Shown here: in pieces, positions 12,288 to 24,100 of the stretch | How the letters are laid out: every line of letters begins with the position of its first letter | Numbering within the stretch: position 1 is the first letter of the stretch | NCBI RefSeq assembly: GCF_047663525.1 | Contig: NC_092594.1 | Coordinates: forward strand, 36,963,501 to 37,027,500 | Reading direction: 5' to 3' | DNA: 64,000 bases | DNA from: Anas platyrhynchos | Taxonomy: Eukaryota; Chordata; Aves; Anseriformes; Anatidae | The notes under the pieces: generated by a model | The model's database searches: none | What the model was told of the DNA's origin: nothing | The model's input: the letters and a program-made list of their open reading frames with translations, nothing else | Translations under genes and position numbers: made by a program

Positions 12288-14763
12288 AGGTATTTAGTGT
12301 CTCCAAGGCCCTGCAAACCTGATTAAATTGCAGAGTGGTTTCAAAATGTTCCAGAGGGAAACAGATCAAACATGGCTTACTTCCCTAGGAAATTAAACTA
12401 AAAATAAGTGAGGAAAATTTCCCTTCTTTATAGCTCCTTGACCTAAGGTCTGCTCTGTTTACAAAACAGACAAATGGGTATTTTGGAAAGCACATACAGG
12501 TTGGCCAAATATTTTCTAAATATATTGCAGATTATTGATGAATGCTTAGATGACTTCCCAGAGGCAATCTAGTTGGCCAGTGGCTCATACAGCAGTAGAA
12601 GCTGCATTCCCCTGACTGCCCACCAATTTGGTGTTACCTCGCCGATCTGCAGTATTTGGTGGGTAACTGTTCTGTAACCATGATATCTCAAAGATCCATA
12701 AAGCAGAGAGTATCGTCTCTAATTTTCAGACTTCTTGGCTTTGCCTCGTTGTGTTACCTGTTTGGGTTACCTACCAAAAAAGGAAAGACAAATTAAATTT
12801 TCCATAAACACAGATTTTAAATATTTTGTTACTTTTACCATATTAATTTAGTACAAATAGAGCTCAAAGCTGCTTTGCATGGCCTTTATGGCATTAAAAT
12901 ACTTAAAGAATAAACTCTGTGATGTTTGTTAGAAGTTTGTTGAATGCAATCTGCCCTCTCCCACTCCCTCTGCAAATCTCTCCTACAGAAATAGGAATTA
13001 GTCAGTGTGAAGAAAACTCTTTCTTTACAGATAGTTATTTATGGTTACCCATGGAATTATTCTGCAATCAAAGCTTTGTTTTGCATGATCTGACTGATGC
13101 AAAAAGCAGAAAATAAATATCTTCATTCTCATAACCTGATTGCCTGAGGGATTTGCAATGTATATCCAGATGGCATATTGTGTGGCCTATCAAATCAGGG
13201 CATGGTTATTAAATTTCAGAGCAGGAAGGTGCAGGCAACTAATTTCAGGCAAGGGAATCATCATCTCATCTGATCAACTGAATAATTCTTTGTTCAATAT
13301 TTACCCAAATCCAAGCCATGTGAGCTACTGAGCTCTCAATATTCGAGACCATGCACAAACAGACAAGCACATTCATCTTTGTCTTTGAAAATATAAGCAA
13401 AGCTGAAACTTTAAAGAACTATTATTTCTAAAATAGGTCATAAAATTCTGAAGGCAGGTCTGTCTCCTTCTGCCCTGACAGATTACCCAGGGCTGTGGGG
13501 ACAGTCTTTCAGGAATTTAGTACAAACAGGAAATTATTTTTATATTTAAATCTTTATCTTTGCTTGGAATATAAAGATACATGCGGTGTGTGTGCAACTT
13601 TCTGTTTATTACCTTTCCTTTTCAGTTTCAAAAGGAACGGTGACAGCTTGTGACCATTTTTTTTTAGGATTTTTCAAATTTTATCACGGTAATGCTGTTA
13701 CTACACTGCTGTGTGGAGATGCTCACTGGTAGAAAGGATTCCCCAGAAGAGATGGGGATTGTGATCACTGATTTATGGGAACACAGCAGTGAGGTGCTGT
13801 TAGCAGAGGCAAGCAGTGAGCTGAAAGGCAGGGGAAGGAGCAGAACCGTGATCTCCCACATCCTAGCTTCAGGCCAATAGCTCGATCAGTGAAACGCGGT
13901 GTGTCTTCTGCTTTGCACCCTTACACCCAAGATCTTCTGCCCTTATGGACGCAGTATGTGGAACATATCATGTCCATGGGATGACACATAAAAAAACCAG
14001 CATGAAATACCCGCTGTTGGCATTTATCCTCCTGAAGCTTGACTTTAGATCAGGTGCTATAATCACGTGCTGAATGTAAAAAATTAAACCCAGCCTGATC
14101 ATTGTTGGCCAGCAGAAGGCAGTAAAATCACAAGATGGGGAAAAAAAAAATCATTAAACTTCCTTCATCAACCCAAACTTGTGCTTCTGGAGTCCCAGGC
14201 ACATGGAGAATACACCCTTTCTATAGGATGCTAAGTAATAATGTCGGATACAGGTGTTCAGCAAATTCAAGCCCTATCTTTCCCAAATCCTGCACTTCTT
14301 TGGGGGTAGTGTTTCTTTGTTATTTATTTTTATTTTGTTTTGTTTTCCAACATTGGCTCCTGGTACGTCCAATGACTATTTTAAGCAGCTGATTGATGAA
14401 GAAGCTCCTTTACAAAAGAACTACAAGCAACCCCTCAGCACAAGTAGCCTAGTAAGCTGAGAGCAGATGCAATTCCTTGACCATTTTTAGAAAAGGAATT
14501 TTAAAAAAATAAATAAAAACAACTGGAAATGGCATTGTCATACAACTAAATACATAGAAGTTGAGGCTGAGGGTTTAAATACTACCAGCCCCCACAGAAT
14601 TCGGGGATTTTGGCACTCTTTTTACTGGAGTGGAGGCACACGAGCCAGCTGCTCGCCTCAGGCCTCCCTTCCCGGGGCTTGTCTGCAGCCTCCTCCCGCC
14701 CTTCGCCTCAGCCTCCGCCGCCATCCCGCCACGCCCGGCTGTGGAAAACCGCCCTCCCTCTGA

Positions 14764-14782
14764 ACTACAACTCCCAGCATGC
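14764..14782 (+). promoter_or_regulatory. ZNF143/THAP11 (SBS) binding site
   Basis: ACTACAACTCCCAGCATGC is close to the known ZNF143/Staf and THAP11-HCFC1 promoter motif (ACTACAATTCCCAGCATGC type). It is followed by CCCGCG. Its place about 140 bp upstream of the exon 1 donor fits a core-promoter position. Confidence 0.8.
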
Positions 14783-14836
14783 CCCGCGCGGGCTCACCGC
14801 CCGACCGCCCGGCCTCCTCCCGCCGCAGCGCCCGCC

Positions 14837-14850
14837 GGGACTTGTAGTCC
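14837..14850 (-). promoter_or_regulatory. Second ZNF143-type site, inverted
   Basis: GGGACTTGTAGTCC on the plus strand reads GGACTACAAGTCCC on the minus strand, which matches the ACTACAAnTCCC half of the ZNF143 motif but lacks the CAGCATGC half. It lies about 70 bp downstream of the full site in opposite orientation. Confidence 0.55.
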
Positions 14851-14854
14851 TTGG

Positions 14855-14924
14855 GCCGCTCCCCCGCGGCCAAGGCACCGGGAGGCCGCTGCCGGCCGAC
14901 CGCAGCACGGAGCTCACCGCGGGG
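14855..14924 (+). other. ATG4C: ATG4C non-coding exon 1 (left end approximate)
   Basis: The right edge is set by a consensus splice donor (GTAAGC at 14925). The left edge is a guess from the CpG island and the ZNF143-type sites just upstream. It contains no in-frame start for ATG4C, so it would be entirely 5' UTR. An alternative acceptor/exon at about 15286-15363 (TTTCTTTGCAG then a segment ending GGCAG|GTTAGG) is also possible. Confidence 0.4.
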
Positions 14925-17900
14925 GTAAGCGGCGGCCCCGCCGGGAGCGGCGGCTTGGGAGGGGGTGGCGGAGCTCCGCTGAGGGGGAGCGGTCGTGGGG
15001 GAGCGCGGCCGGCGGCGCGGGGCCCTCACGGTGGCGGCTGCGAGGCCCCGGGCCCAGCCCCGCAGCCCCCGGGCAGCCCGGAGCGGGGCAGGTCCGCAAC
15101 GAGCTGAGGGGAAAAAGGGGAATTTGTCGTGGGTCCGCTGCAAAACCGGGACGGGGGAGCCGTCTTCGAGCCGGGGGGGCTCCGTACAGAGGACCCTATT
15201 TCTTTATAAACGTTTCTGCTTTCCGTCAGGAGCTTCTCTGTGAGGTTTGCGAAGCGGTGCTGCTGCTAATGCGGTTTCTTTGCAGGTTGAAGTAAAAGCT
15301 GTAATTAACAGAGGTCGTCACGCTCGGAGCCGGCTCATCCCTTGCACTGGAGTCGCAGCGGCAGGTTAGGTTGCTTTTCCGTTGTTATTAAACAGAAAAA
15401 AAAAAAATAATAAAACAACCCTAAAAGCAGGAACTTTGGTACAGCCGTCCCCTTCCAAGGCTGGGTGGTGGCAGTCCCAGACAGGGCGTCGGTGTGCGCT
15501 CAGGCTGTGGTGCCACGCTGAGGTAACGTCCTGGTAATAGAGTACTTTCCAGATAACCTCTTGGGTGAGCCAACTTCCCCACAAAACCATCAGCATGAGG
15601 CTTAATAACAGGGCTTGTGTTGTGCCTGTTGGGCTTGGATCTATTCGCAGTGACCGTCTCCTGATGCTGCTCCAGTAGTTTCAGCGGGACTGTTACTGTT
15701 AAGTTCTTACACTAATGGGAAAACCCAGAATGTTTCAAGTGCAATCAGTTTGTCTGCTTTGTGTTAGCAGTCTTCTTTAAAGTCCCTTTCACATCTGCAG
15801 CATAACGCTAGGGAAGAAATGGAAGAAAAATGTACTGAGATGGCCGTTGTCTTTTAAAGGAAAATGAGCTTCTTTTCACATTGCATAATTTTTCCTTCAG
15901 CCCCTTTAGGAACAGTAGAGTTTGTTTCATTCCTAATTTTAGCTAGAGGGAGCTTTTACAGTTACTGGCTTTTATGGCAGTCACTGCCCTCTACAAAAAT
16001 GACCATTTCTGATGGATTGCATGAGGACAGGTCACACCAAACGCACCTCCTGAAGAAGCTGGTCTTACCAGCACTGCCAGTTAGTCAGTCATATGTGTCT
16101 ATGCAAAGTCTTTCCTTTTAATCCTGAAGTAAAAAAAAAAAAAAGGGGGGGGGGGGAGAGGGCAAGAATCAAAACCCAACCTTTAATTGTCTTTCTCTTC
16201 CTTCCCCTACAAAAAAACAGTTTAATTAAAGGCTAATTTAAGTGTTTTTTTTTTTTTTTTTTTTTTAAAGTATTTGTTTTGTATTGCCTCTTGTTTGGTC
16301 AGAAAGGTTGTTGATGTAACTTTTATAAAAAATAATACAATAGAATAGCAGAAAAACATGTTAGGGGAGGCTTGGGCAAAAGATTTTCCATGCCTTACCT
16401 CCAGATCCCAGAAACAGTGCATCTGTGTGAGTACCTCCAGGCTCTGAAGATGTTGACACCCCAACATCTTCATATTCTCTTCACCGAGAGATACTAGCAT
16501 CAGGAATTATGCTAACAGGGGTTACATTTTATTTCCTGAAACTATACTCCCAGTGGAGAGAAGTAACAGGCTTTAGACTTCATCTGCTTTGATCTCAGTT
16601 CCGTGGACAATCACGCATGGAAAGGTAGATACAGTTCTCGATACAGCATCTCTGATAGTGTCCCGTCCTGTTCTAGGTTGATTAATTAAATGAAATAATT
16701 TACTTTTCTTCACTTTATCATTTGTTCTTATCAAGCTTGGCTAAGAATATGCTGAAGTCTGCAGTGATGTTCCACTATTTATCAACTTCTGATGTCCCAC
16801 ATTAAAAAATATTTTCCACCTACCTATGTGCTACTTCATATCATCAGGAAAATCTATTCCAAGTATTTAAAAGTGAATCATTGACAGAATGCATGCAGAG
16901 AAGGAAGCTATATTTTTTAGCAGCAAACTTCCTGTTAGTAAGTGGTACAGGTGGACTACAAAAGGAGTTCTGTCCTGTATTCTCAGACTTCTTAGGGATA
17001 AATAAAGGTAGTATATATTCTTTTCCTATTATCAGGAGTTCAGAGTGGTTTTAAGGTAAAGTCTATCGTGTCCTGCAACTCAGAGTCAGTAAATGTGCAT
17101 TTCCATGCTGCTGCCACACCTTTTGGACAATTTATAGTATTTTTTAAAATTATTATTATTTTTTAAACAAGAAAGATCTGCACAGCAGTGCCTTTTACCA
17201 CCCTTTTACCACTCTCATTTCTGTAATACAGCTGGACTACTGCAGAAAACATGATCAAATCAGAAGGGAGCCTTTTTGCACTGCAAGTGATGCTTCGAAG
17301 GGATGTAAACTAAGCATGGATTTGTTGACAGTATTCTGCTCGGCTTCTGATGTTACCCCTCCAACAAGTTAGTTCTGCTCAGAATTATGTCACTGTTACT
17401 ACACGCATTTTCATTAACTATTTTCTGCCTTGTACACATGCAGCAAAGCATCTTGTTCTTTATCAGCTGCTCTAAAATATATACACTTGGGCTTAGGAAA
17501 ATTCTTGACTACAAATACTAGAAATCTGAAACTAACGCTGTTTTTTTAAAGCCAGGATATGTTTATCAGTGCTCTGACTCCCTGATGTGAGAAAAAAATT
17601 ACTCACTGTTTTCTTTCTAGCAGAAAATAATAGTATCTAACCTGTAGTAGTGAAATACAGCTCTTTATTACACTGCAAATTAGAACGAGTGTGCTTGTAC
17701 ACCAGCATAGGTTGTATGCCCTAGATCAGTTTGTGGTGCAGTAGAGAGCTGTTGGAGAACATTATATTTTATTTAGTTTTGCATTGTAATTTTATTAGTG
17801 GGTATTTGGAATCAAATGTTTTTATGATTTATTCATGGAACATGTGATTGCTTCCCAGTCCCTGGAAGTAGAGGATTCTGCAAGTTTATTACTGTTTCTG

Positions 17901-17989
17901 GTCATGTTAGGCTTAAGTACCCACGTGTGTGGGTAGTGATACTACTGTGCTCTCTGCCCATGGATATGTTTGTATTTTTCTTTTTACAG
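14925..17989 (+). other. ATG4C: ATG4C intron 1
   Basis: This intron lies between the proposed donor at 14925 and the acceptor of exon 2. It starts in the CpG island and then becomes AT-rich. It holds an A14-G12 homopurine run (16131-16156) and a T22 run (16245-16266), with no recognisable gene. The acceptor is a triple CAGCAGCAG, so exon 2 may begin at 17990, 17993 or 17996. Confidence 0.55.
16131..16156. repeat. A14-G12 homopurine run
   Basis: Fourteen A are followed directly by twelve G on the plus strand in ATG4C intron 1. Both runs are slippage-prone, and the G12 run could take part in a quadruplex. Confidence 0.95.
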
Positions 17990-18001
17990 CAGCAGAATTT
18001 A

Positions 18002-18067
18002 ATGTTTTACAAGACAGCGATGGCTTTTTCTCTGGAATCTGAATATGGAGGCCACAGGGACAGATGA
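18002..18067 (+). other. Overlapping upstream ORF of ATG4C
   Basis: Two in-frame ATGs (18002 and 18020) open a frame that ends at TGA 18065-18067, past the ATG4C start at 18045. The frame is +1 relative to ATG4C. The second ATG has G at -3 and G at +4, a strong Kozak context. The first is weak. The predicted peptide is 15 or 21 residues. Such overlapping uORFs generally lower translation of the main frame. Nothing suggests that the peptide itself has a function. Confidence 0.6.
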
Positions 18068-18120
18068 AGTAGAAAAGATAAAATCAAAGTTTATGTCAGC
18101 ATGGCACAACATGAAATACA
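18045..18120 (+). CDS. ATG4C: ATG4C coding exon 2 (first coding exon)
   Basis: It encodes residues 1-25 ([20 protein letters not shown] then HNMKY) and one base of Ser26. The donor is A|GTAAGT. About 55 nt of 5' UTR precede the ATG in the same exon and contain an overlapping uORF. Confidence 0.95.
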
Positions 18121-21100
18121 GTAAGTGAAACAATGCACGCTAAAATCTCCATTGAATGTCTCCATTGAAACAAGTGGAACTTGTCTTGTTGATATGATCT
18201 GAATCGTGAATCAGAAACAACTAATATTAACGATCAAAAATGCAATATAGCCCTTGAAGCCATTTTAACTTTGATATAATAAGCAGTCTGAATAAACAAA
18301 CTTGTTTGGCATTCCATTTTTGAAATTGATTTGCATAATTTCATTTTTAAATGGCTTATTTCAGAAAGCAATACATGCATTATGTAAGGAGCACTAAATA
18401 GCACGAGATTTGCATAGCCTTTGTACGGGGATAGTATGGAATGTTTTGCCCAGGGGTTTTATTTTTAGATGTACTCTTGAAAAAATAGGATTTGTGTGAA
18501 ATACAAACTCCACTGACGTATCTACTTCACACACTTGTGTAACACACATTTTCACGGTTGGATGTCAGTAATTTGTTTAGAAAATAAGCAGATTTTCAAG
18601 TGTCCCTTTTACTAACCTATCCTTAATCTTAATTTGTTGGCTTAATATACATAGAATAGTTTTCTGAATACTTTTTGAGTCTGAAATCTGCAATGTAATG
18701 TTGTAATGAGGCATGTTTAATCCTACAGGAAAATTAGTATTCTTCCTACATTTTTACTGGTCATGTGCAAAGCTTTGTGTGTGTTATTAGAGGAGTTGGG
18801 AATCTCTCAGAATCAAACTACGCAATAATGAATTCACAATGGAGACAAAGCAACTTAAGCACAGCTGTAGCACTTCTGTATACTAACAATTTCTAGACAG
18901 TAGCACAATTGTATTAACATTCAGATACTCATACATGGATAACATCATCACTTTCAAGGCAGAGCTCTTATCTGTGTTTTGTAATAACCTTTTTGTTATT
19001 TATGAAAGTAAGACCCAATTTTACTACATTTTCCCTATGTTTCCCTATAAGGCTTAATCAGATGCTATTAGAAATGCGTTTTTGGAATGCTACAGTCACA
19101 AAATTGCATTTGTTTTGCATTTATTTTAGGTTGGGTATTGAAAACAAAAACTTACTTCAGTAGAAACTCTCCAGTTTTCCTGCTGGGAAAATGTTACCAC
19201 TTCAAATCTGATGGTATGTACATAGCACTTAGCTCATTCCAGTCTTATCCGGCAAGAACTATACAGATATATTTTTAATCGTCTAGAAAGACCTTCATTA
19301 ACAATTACCGAATTCAAAATGTAAATGTGAAAAACTTAGAAAATTCTTATTTAAATGTGTTGAACATCACCACTAATGCAGTCCATTCTAACCTGCTTTA
19401 TTCGTATTTTACAGTGAAGTCTTGTTCTGTAAATATCAGACCTGTAATTTACACTACTTCATTTACCCATCAAAATGAGATTTTCTAAAAATGCATGAAT
19501 AATATAGTGACAAGTGTACGAAGAGTCACACACCAGCACCTTTTATCATTTCTTTTGTTGTCATTTTTAGTATGCAGTTTTCTAAGAATCTTGTCTTTTT
19601 TTTTTTTTTTTTGAATGCCCCTATTAGACCATTTACGTCTAGGTGAATTAAGCAGTTGTTTACTTGCAAGTTAGCAATTGCATTGACAGTCACTGTCTGT
19701 ATTAGTCTTTTTTAAGCTGGAACATTTCTAATATATTTTCCTTTCTTGTATTTGAAGCAATTGTTAATTTTTGCAAGTTTGCCCTATCTGTCTGATAGAA
19801 TACTTGTGTATTTTCATTCCAGTGACAGAAATCCCATGCCAAGTTATAACTTGAATTGTGCTTTGCCTTACAGAGTCTGGTGAACTCTCTACAGATGGAT
19901 CCAGTTTTGACAATATCAATACAGAGATTTCAGGAAACGTTGACGAGTTTCGTAAAGATTTCATTTCTAGAATATGGCTGACCTACAGAGAGGAATTTCC
20001 TCAGATAAAGGGGTCTGCATTAACAACAGACTGTGGTTGGGGTTGCACACTGAGAACTGGTCAAATGTTGTTGGCTCAAGGTCTTATGCTTCATTTTCTT
20101 GGTAGAGGTAAGTTACAAGGGAGGATCTGTACATTTGGTATGACAGGCATGGGTGTTTTGTCGAGTGTGTGATAGTCTTTATATGGCCAGAATCTAAAGT
20201 TCCAGCTGGTTTTGGTTCTGGACTTCCTTTCATTAATACTGGGATTGTATTGTGACAGAGTGGTGATCTAGCTGATCTACTCTTCCATTTCTGAAAAAAG
20301 GAATACCAGATTGTGTCAAAGAAAGATGCTGGAAACTCCACAGAAGCCAATTGTGAAGTCAAATACCACAGAAAATTGTGATCTAATATCTACATATTGC
20401 TGTGAGCCATGTAAATGTCCAATTCTCTTGAATCTGGCTCGTTTCTTCAACTCTGAATGTCGAACTGAGTTCCACAGCCCGTAGCTGTGGGCTATAGCAA
20501 AAGCAATGTTCTTTTATCAGTTTTTAAGTTGTACACTATTCAATTTATTCTAGTATTAATATTTTGAGTCAATAGAAGGACTTTAATACATCATTCTATG
20601 TTGAAATTTTCACTAGTTCATTTTTTCCATTTCCCTGTGTACTTACAGAGGAACTTTCCTTTTTTTTTTTTTATTGTCTGTCTGAAATTACTCTTTCAGT
20701 CACAGCTGTTTAAAGGAAGTAGCTTTAAGATACTTGGAACACTTTGTGCTTGCAAAGGTTTCATGCCATCCCCATTCTTCTAAGCTGTGCTATGTCCTCT
20801 GTAGAGGTATTTTTGGTTCTTATAGTTAACCACCTTGTCTTTCATCCTCTTTTCCTCAATCTCTTTCATAATCTACCACATTGCCCCTTTGAAATAATCA
20901 TTCTTATCCTCTGTCACCACTGTTGTCAAAATGATCCGAGCTCTGGGCCTGAAGTCATCCAGACACATTAGTTAGAATACCATGTATTGTTTACTAAACC
21001 ATTTGGTGAATCCTTAGGAATGTTTTAGTAGCAGATAGTTCTGAAAGCCTGTTCTGAAAATACTTTGTACTTAATGTGCGAGTATGATGTAAGCTGTGAA

Positions 21101-24100
21101 CGTAGTCCCAAGACAGCTGCATCACCAAGCCTTCCTTCTTGGCAGTGTCATGACTGAACTGTCAAACTGGCTTACTGAATATTCCTGTAGGTACCTAAAT
21201 CATAAAACATTCATTATTCTTTCCAACTGACTGCAAGTATCAAAACATATAAAAATTCTTCTGCTGAGAGAACACAAATCCCTTATATATAACTTTTGTT
21301 ATATGTATATTTAAAAAAAAAAAAAAAAGATCAGAAGTATACCTGTGAATAGGAGGATGTAACAGCTCATTCTGAAGCAACCCAAAATTAAAAAGCCCCA
21401 GGTTTATATCTTTAAAATCTATGGTTACAAAGAATTTCTTGCACTGTCCCCCATGAATCCTCATTTGGGAAGTGTTCTTGTTATTCCAGAGTGCTGGTGT
21501 TTCTGTGGCAATCCAAATATGTAGAAAAGTGGAATATGTATGGTCTTTCTGGACTACTTTTCTCATTACGTAGTCTTCTGACAGCTGGTGAATTATCTTT
21601 TGCAAAGCTTTTTATGAGGTCTGGGTAGCTTTTTAAACAGATTTAAGTGTTTACGTGAAGTTTTTCATTGCTGCTTACTCTTTTCCCAGAGATGTTTTCA
21701 TTATAGTTTAATGGGATTGTTTCTGTTACAAAGCAAAACTTGCCTGCAGTTACCAGCTGGAATACTCACAGTTCACTGCTGTGTGGAAGGTTCCAGATAT
21801 AGCTGAGTGATGTTGTAAATAAGTTTTTATTTTAAATACTAAGGCACTGGTAAGTTTACTTTGAAGTGCCTGTGCTCAAGACAGACTTAAATTTGAAGCT
21901 CACAAGATGAGTAGCAAGGGCCCTGATGCTGCTACATGGAGCACCTTGTCCTTAGGGTTTGTTCCTTGCTTGGCTATGTCCGCCTTCCCCACTGCACTCT
22001 GGGGTGCTCCCTGCAGACCATCACGGTATTTTCTGATCTAGCAGTAAGTTTGCTGTGTTTCAGAGACTTCCTCACATGCTCCATGTTGCAAATAGTTGTT
22101 CAGACTTGTGGGAGAGACTTTCAGTCATCTGACAAGTGAAACATTGCTGTTCTCTAGATGTGCTGAACCACCATTATGCTATTAATAGGAATGAGGCATG
22201 TAGGATGCATTGTAAGAGAGACCTCTTGCTAGAAATGCACTGTAGATACCGTGCTGAATAACAGTTAAACAAGTTCGTCTTGGAAGCTAGGTAAATGTAA
22301 GAATTGACAAATGTATTAACTAAAAGAATCTTTCGCATTTTCCTGCTGCTCTGCTTTGTGCCAGCAAGCAGCGTTTGTTTTACATACGTAATTCCCCACT
22401 TTTGCCTTTTTTTAATAACTGACAGACCAGAACAATAAAAAACAGGCTTTGAAGCTTCTTGATTAGCTTGAATAAAACTAAATGGTACTTAATAGCTAAC
22501 TTCTGTATTTTTAATATGCATGACTGTTCTGTTCTGTGCCTTGTGATCAGGTAGGTCTTTTATATATTAACTAAGTAACCCACTACACCAGGTAGCATAA
22601 ATAGCTAATAAAATTTACTGTTAGTTGCATTTCTTTTCTCCTGTCATACAGCAGAAAATAAAGCAAATTATGTTGCAGGTTTGTCCTTTGTTTACATTTT
22701 AGCAGTGCCATTTGCATCTTGGTATATAAAGTACGTATTGGTCTGAGGAACCTGGGGGGAGAATGGAATATGCTTTGCTGATTATACCAAAAGTTAACAG
22801 TAAGCCTAATCTGCATCTTGTAAGCCTAATCTGCATCTTAATGTTTCCTGCTGCAGCCTGGGTCTGGCCAGATGCGTTGGACATTGAGAATTCAGATTCT
22901 GAATCCTGGACGGCCCATACAGTTAAAAAGCTGACAGCATCGTTCGAAGCTTCGCTTACAGCTGAAAGAGAACCCAAGATCCTGTCAAACCATCATCGGG
23001 GAACACTAAGGAGAAACTGTGGCGACAATGAAATGAGAAATGAAGTTTATCATAGAAAAATAATTTCTTGGTTTGGTGACTCTCCGCTGGCAGCTTTTGG
23101 CTTACATCAGCTGATAGAATATGGAAAGAAGTCTGGAAAAATTGCTGGAGATTGGTACGGGCCTGCTGTTGTTGCACACATTTTAAGGTAAAAGTATCTT
23201 TATTCTTTGCTGTTATCGTGCCTTGCCCATTACAGGAGAAGCATTTCAAAGTGTCATGAGATTACTTGAGCTTAATTGAGCATCTAGCTGTTCATTATTG
23301 GCTTTGTAAAATGTCCATATTAGCAGCAATTCTAGAGTTTTTTTCAGAGGCAGGAATGGAAATAGCAGTAGGCACAGGAATTAAACTCTGAGCCTCTGTT
23401 CAAATGTATTTCAGGAAAAAAACAACATTCCTGTTTTCCTGTACATTGTGCAGTAAGAGTCCCAAGGTCTCTCCCAAACCTGGGCTTTTAAGTAGAGCTG
23501 CATTTAATGAAATGTTCTAAAAACTAACCACTCTTTCAACCTTGGAACATGCATAACATTATAGATTTTTTTTTTTTTTATACTGTAACCTGGGGGCTGT
23601 AATGTACTGATAGTGTAATGAAATGTCAGAGCTAAAATTGATGTTTTCAGCATTTCTTTGCACATATCAAATTCTTGTGAAACTGTAAATGTATGGGACT
23701 ATTAATATTATAATTATATCACAGTAAAAGTAAAGGGTCTGTGACATTCAGTGTGGCTTAAAAAAAAAAGTCGAAAGTCAAATTTCTCCATACAGTGTGC
23801 CTTTATATACCATTTCTTTGAATATTACTGATTTGGGTTTTTTTATAGTCATATATACTTAGGTTCTTAGCAGATTCCAGTTTACTTATAAACTGAATCA
23901 CTAAGAAGTCATTTAAGCAGCAGAAGTCAAAGTTCCTATGTTAATCTATGTATATGTATAATGTTAACATATACATGTTAATCTATATGTATAGAGGGAA
24001 CAATTTGATAATTAGCATCCAAACACACTCGTCCGAAGTGAAACAAATTGTGAAATGCTCCGATGTATGTGTGCCTACATGCAGATGCACAGAGTGATGT

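Larger units (their letters stand above)
7500..14630. other. DOCK7-ATG4C intergenic region
   Basis: No protein gene is recognisable between the two divergent genes. The left part to about 9.3 kb is GC-richer and the rest AT-richer. It contains simple A/T runs (near 9373-9388, 10038-10063 and 12247-12287). Two segments look exon-like: minus strand 11068-11153 and plus strand near 14390-14452. These are listed separately. Regulatory elements for either gene could lie here but none is identifiable with confidence. Confidence 0.6.
14630..15190. promoter_or_regulatory. ATG4C: CpG island and promoter of ATG4C
   Basis: This GC-rich, CpG-dense interval interrupts AT-rich surroundings about 3 kb upstream of the ATG4C start codon. 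It contains two inverted ZNF143/THAP11-type sites and a consensus splice donor at 14925 (GGGG|GTAAGC), consistent with a non-coding first exon. Several G-runs between 14940 and 15005 could form a G-quadruplex. No TATA box is seen, as expected for a CpG-island promoter. Confidence 0.75.

Noticed and set aside
7309..14854. A shared bidirectional DOCK7/ATG4C promoter
   Set aside because: The two CpG islands are separate and about 7.5 kb apart, too far for one promoter.
14610..15295. Open frames of 165-221 codons in the ATG4C island
   Set aside because: They are composition-driven, with A/R/P/G-rich peptides in several overlapping frames. The ATG4C start lies 3 kb further on.
15286..15363. Possible extra 5' UTR exon (TTTCTTTGCAG acceptor, GCAG|GTTAGG donor)
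   Set aside because: The splice signals are plausible but the donor is weak and nothing else supports it. It is kept only as an alternative in the exon 1 note.
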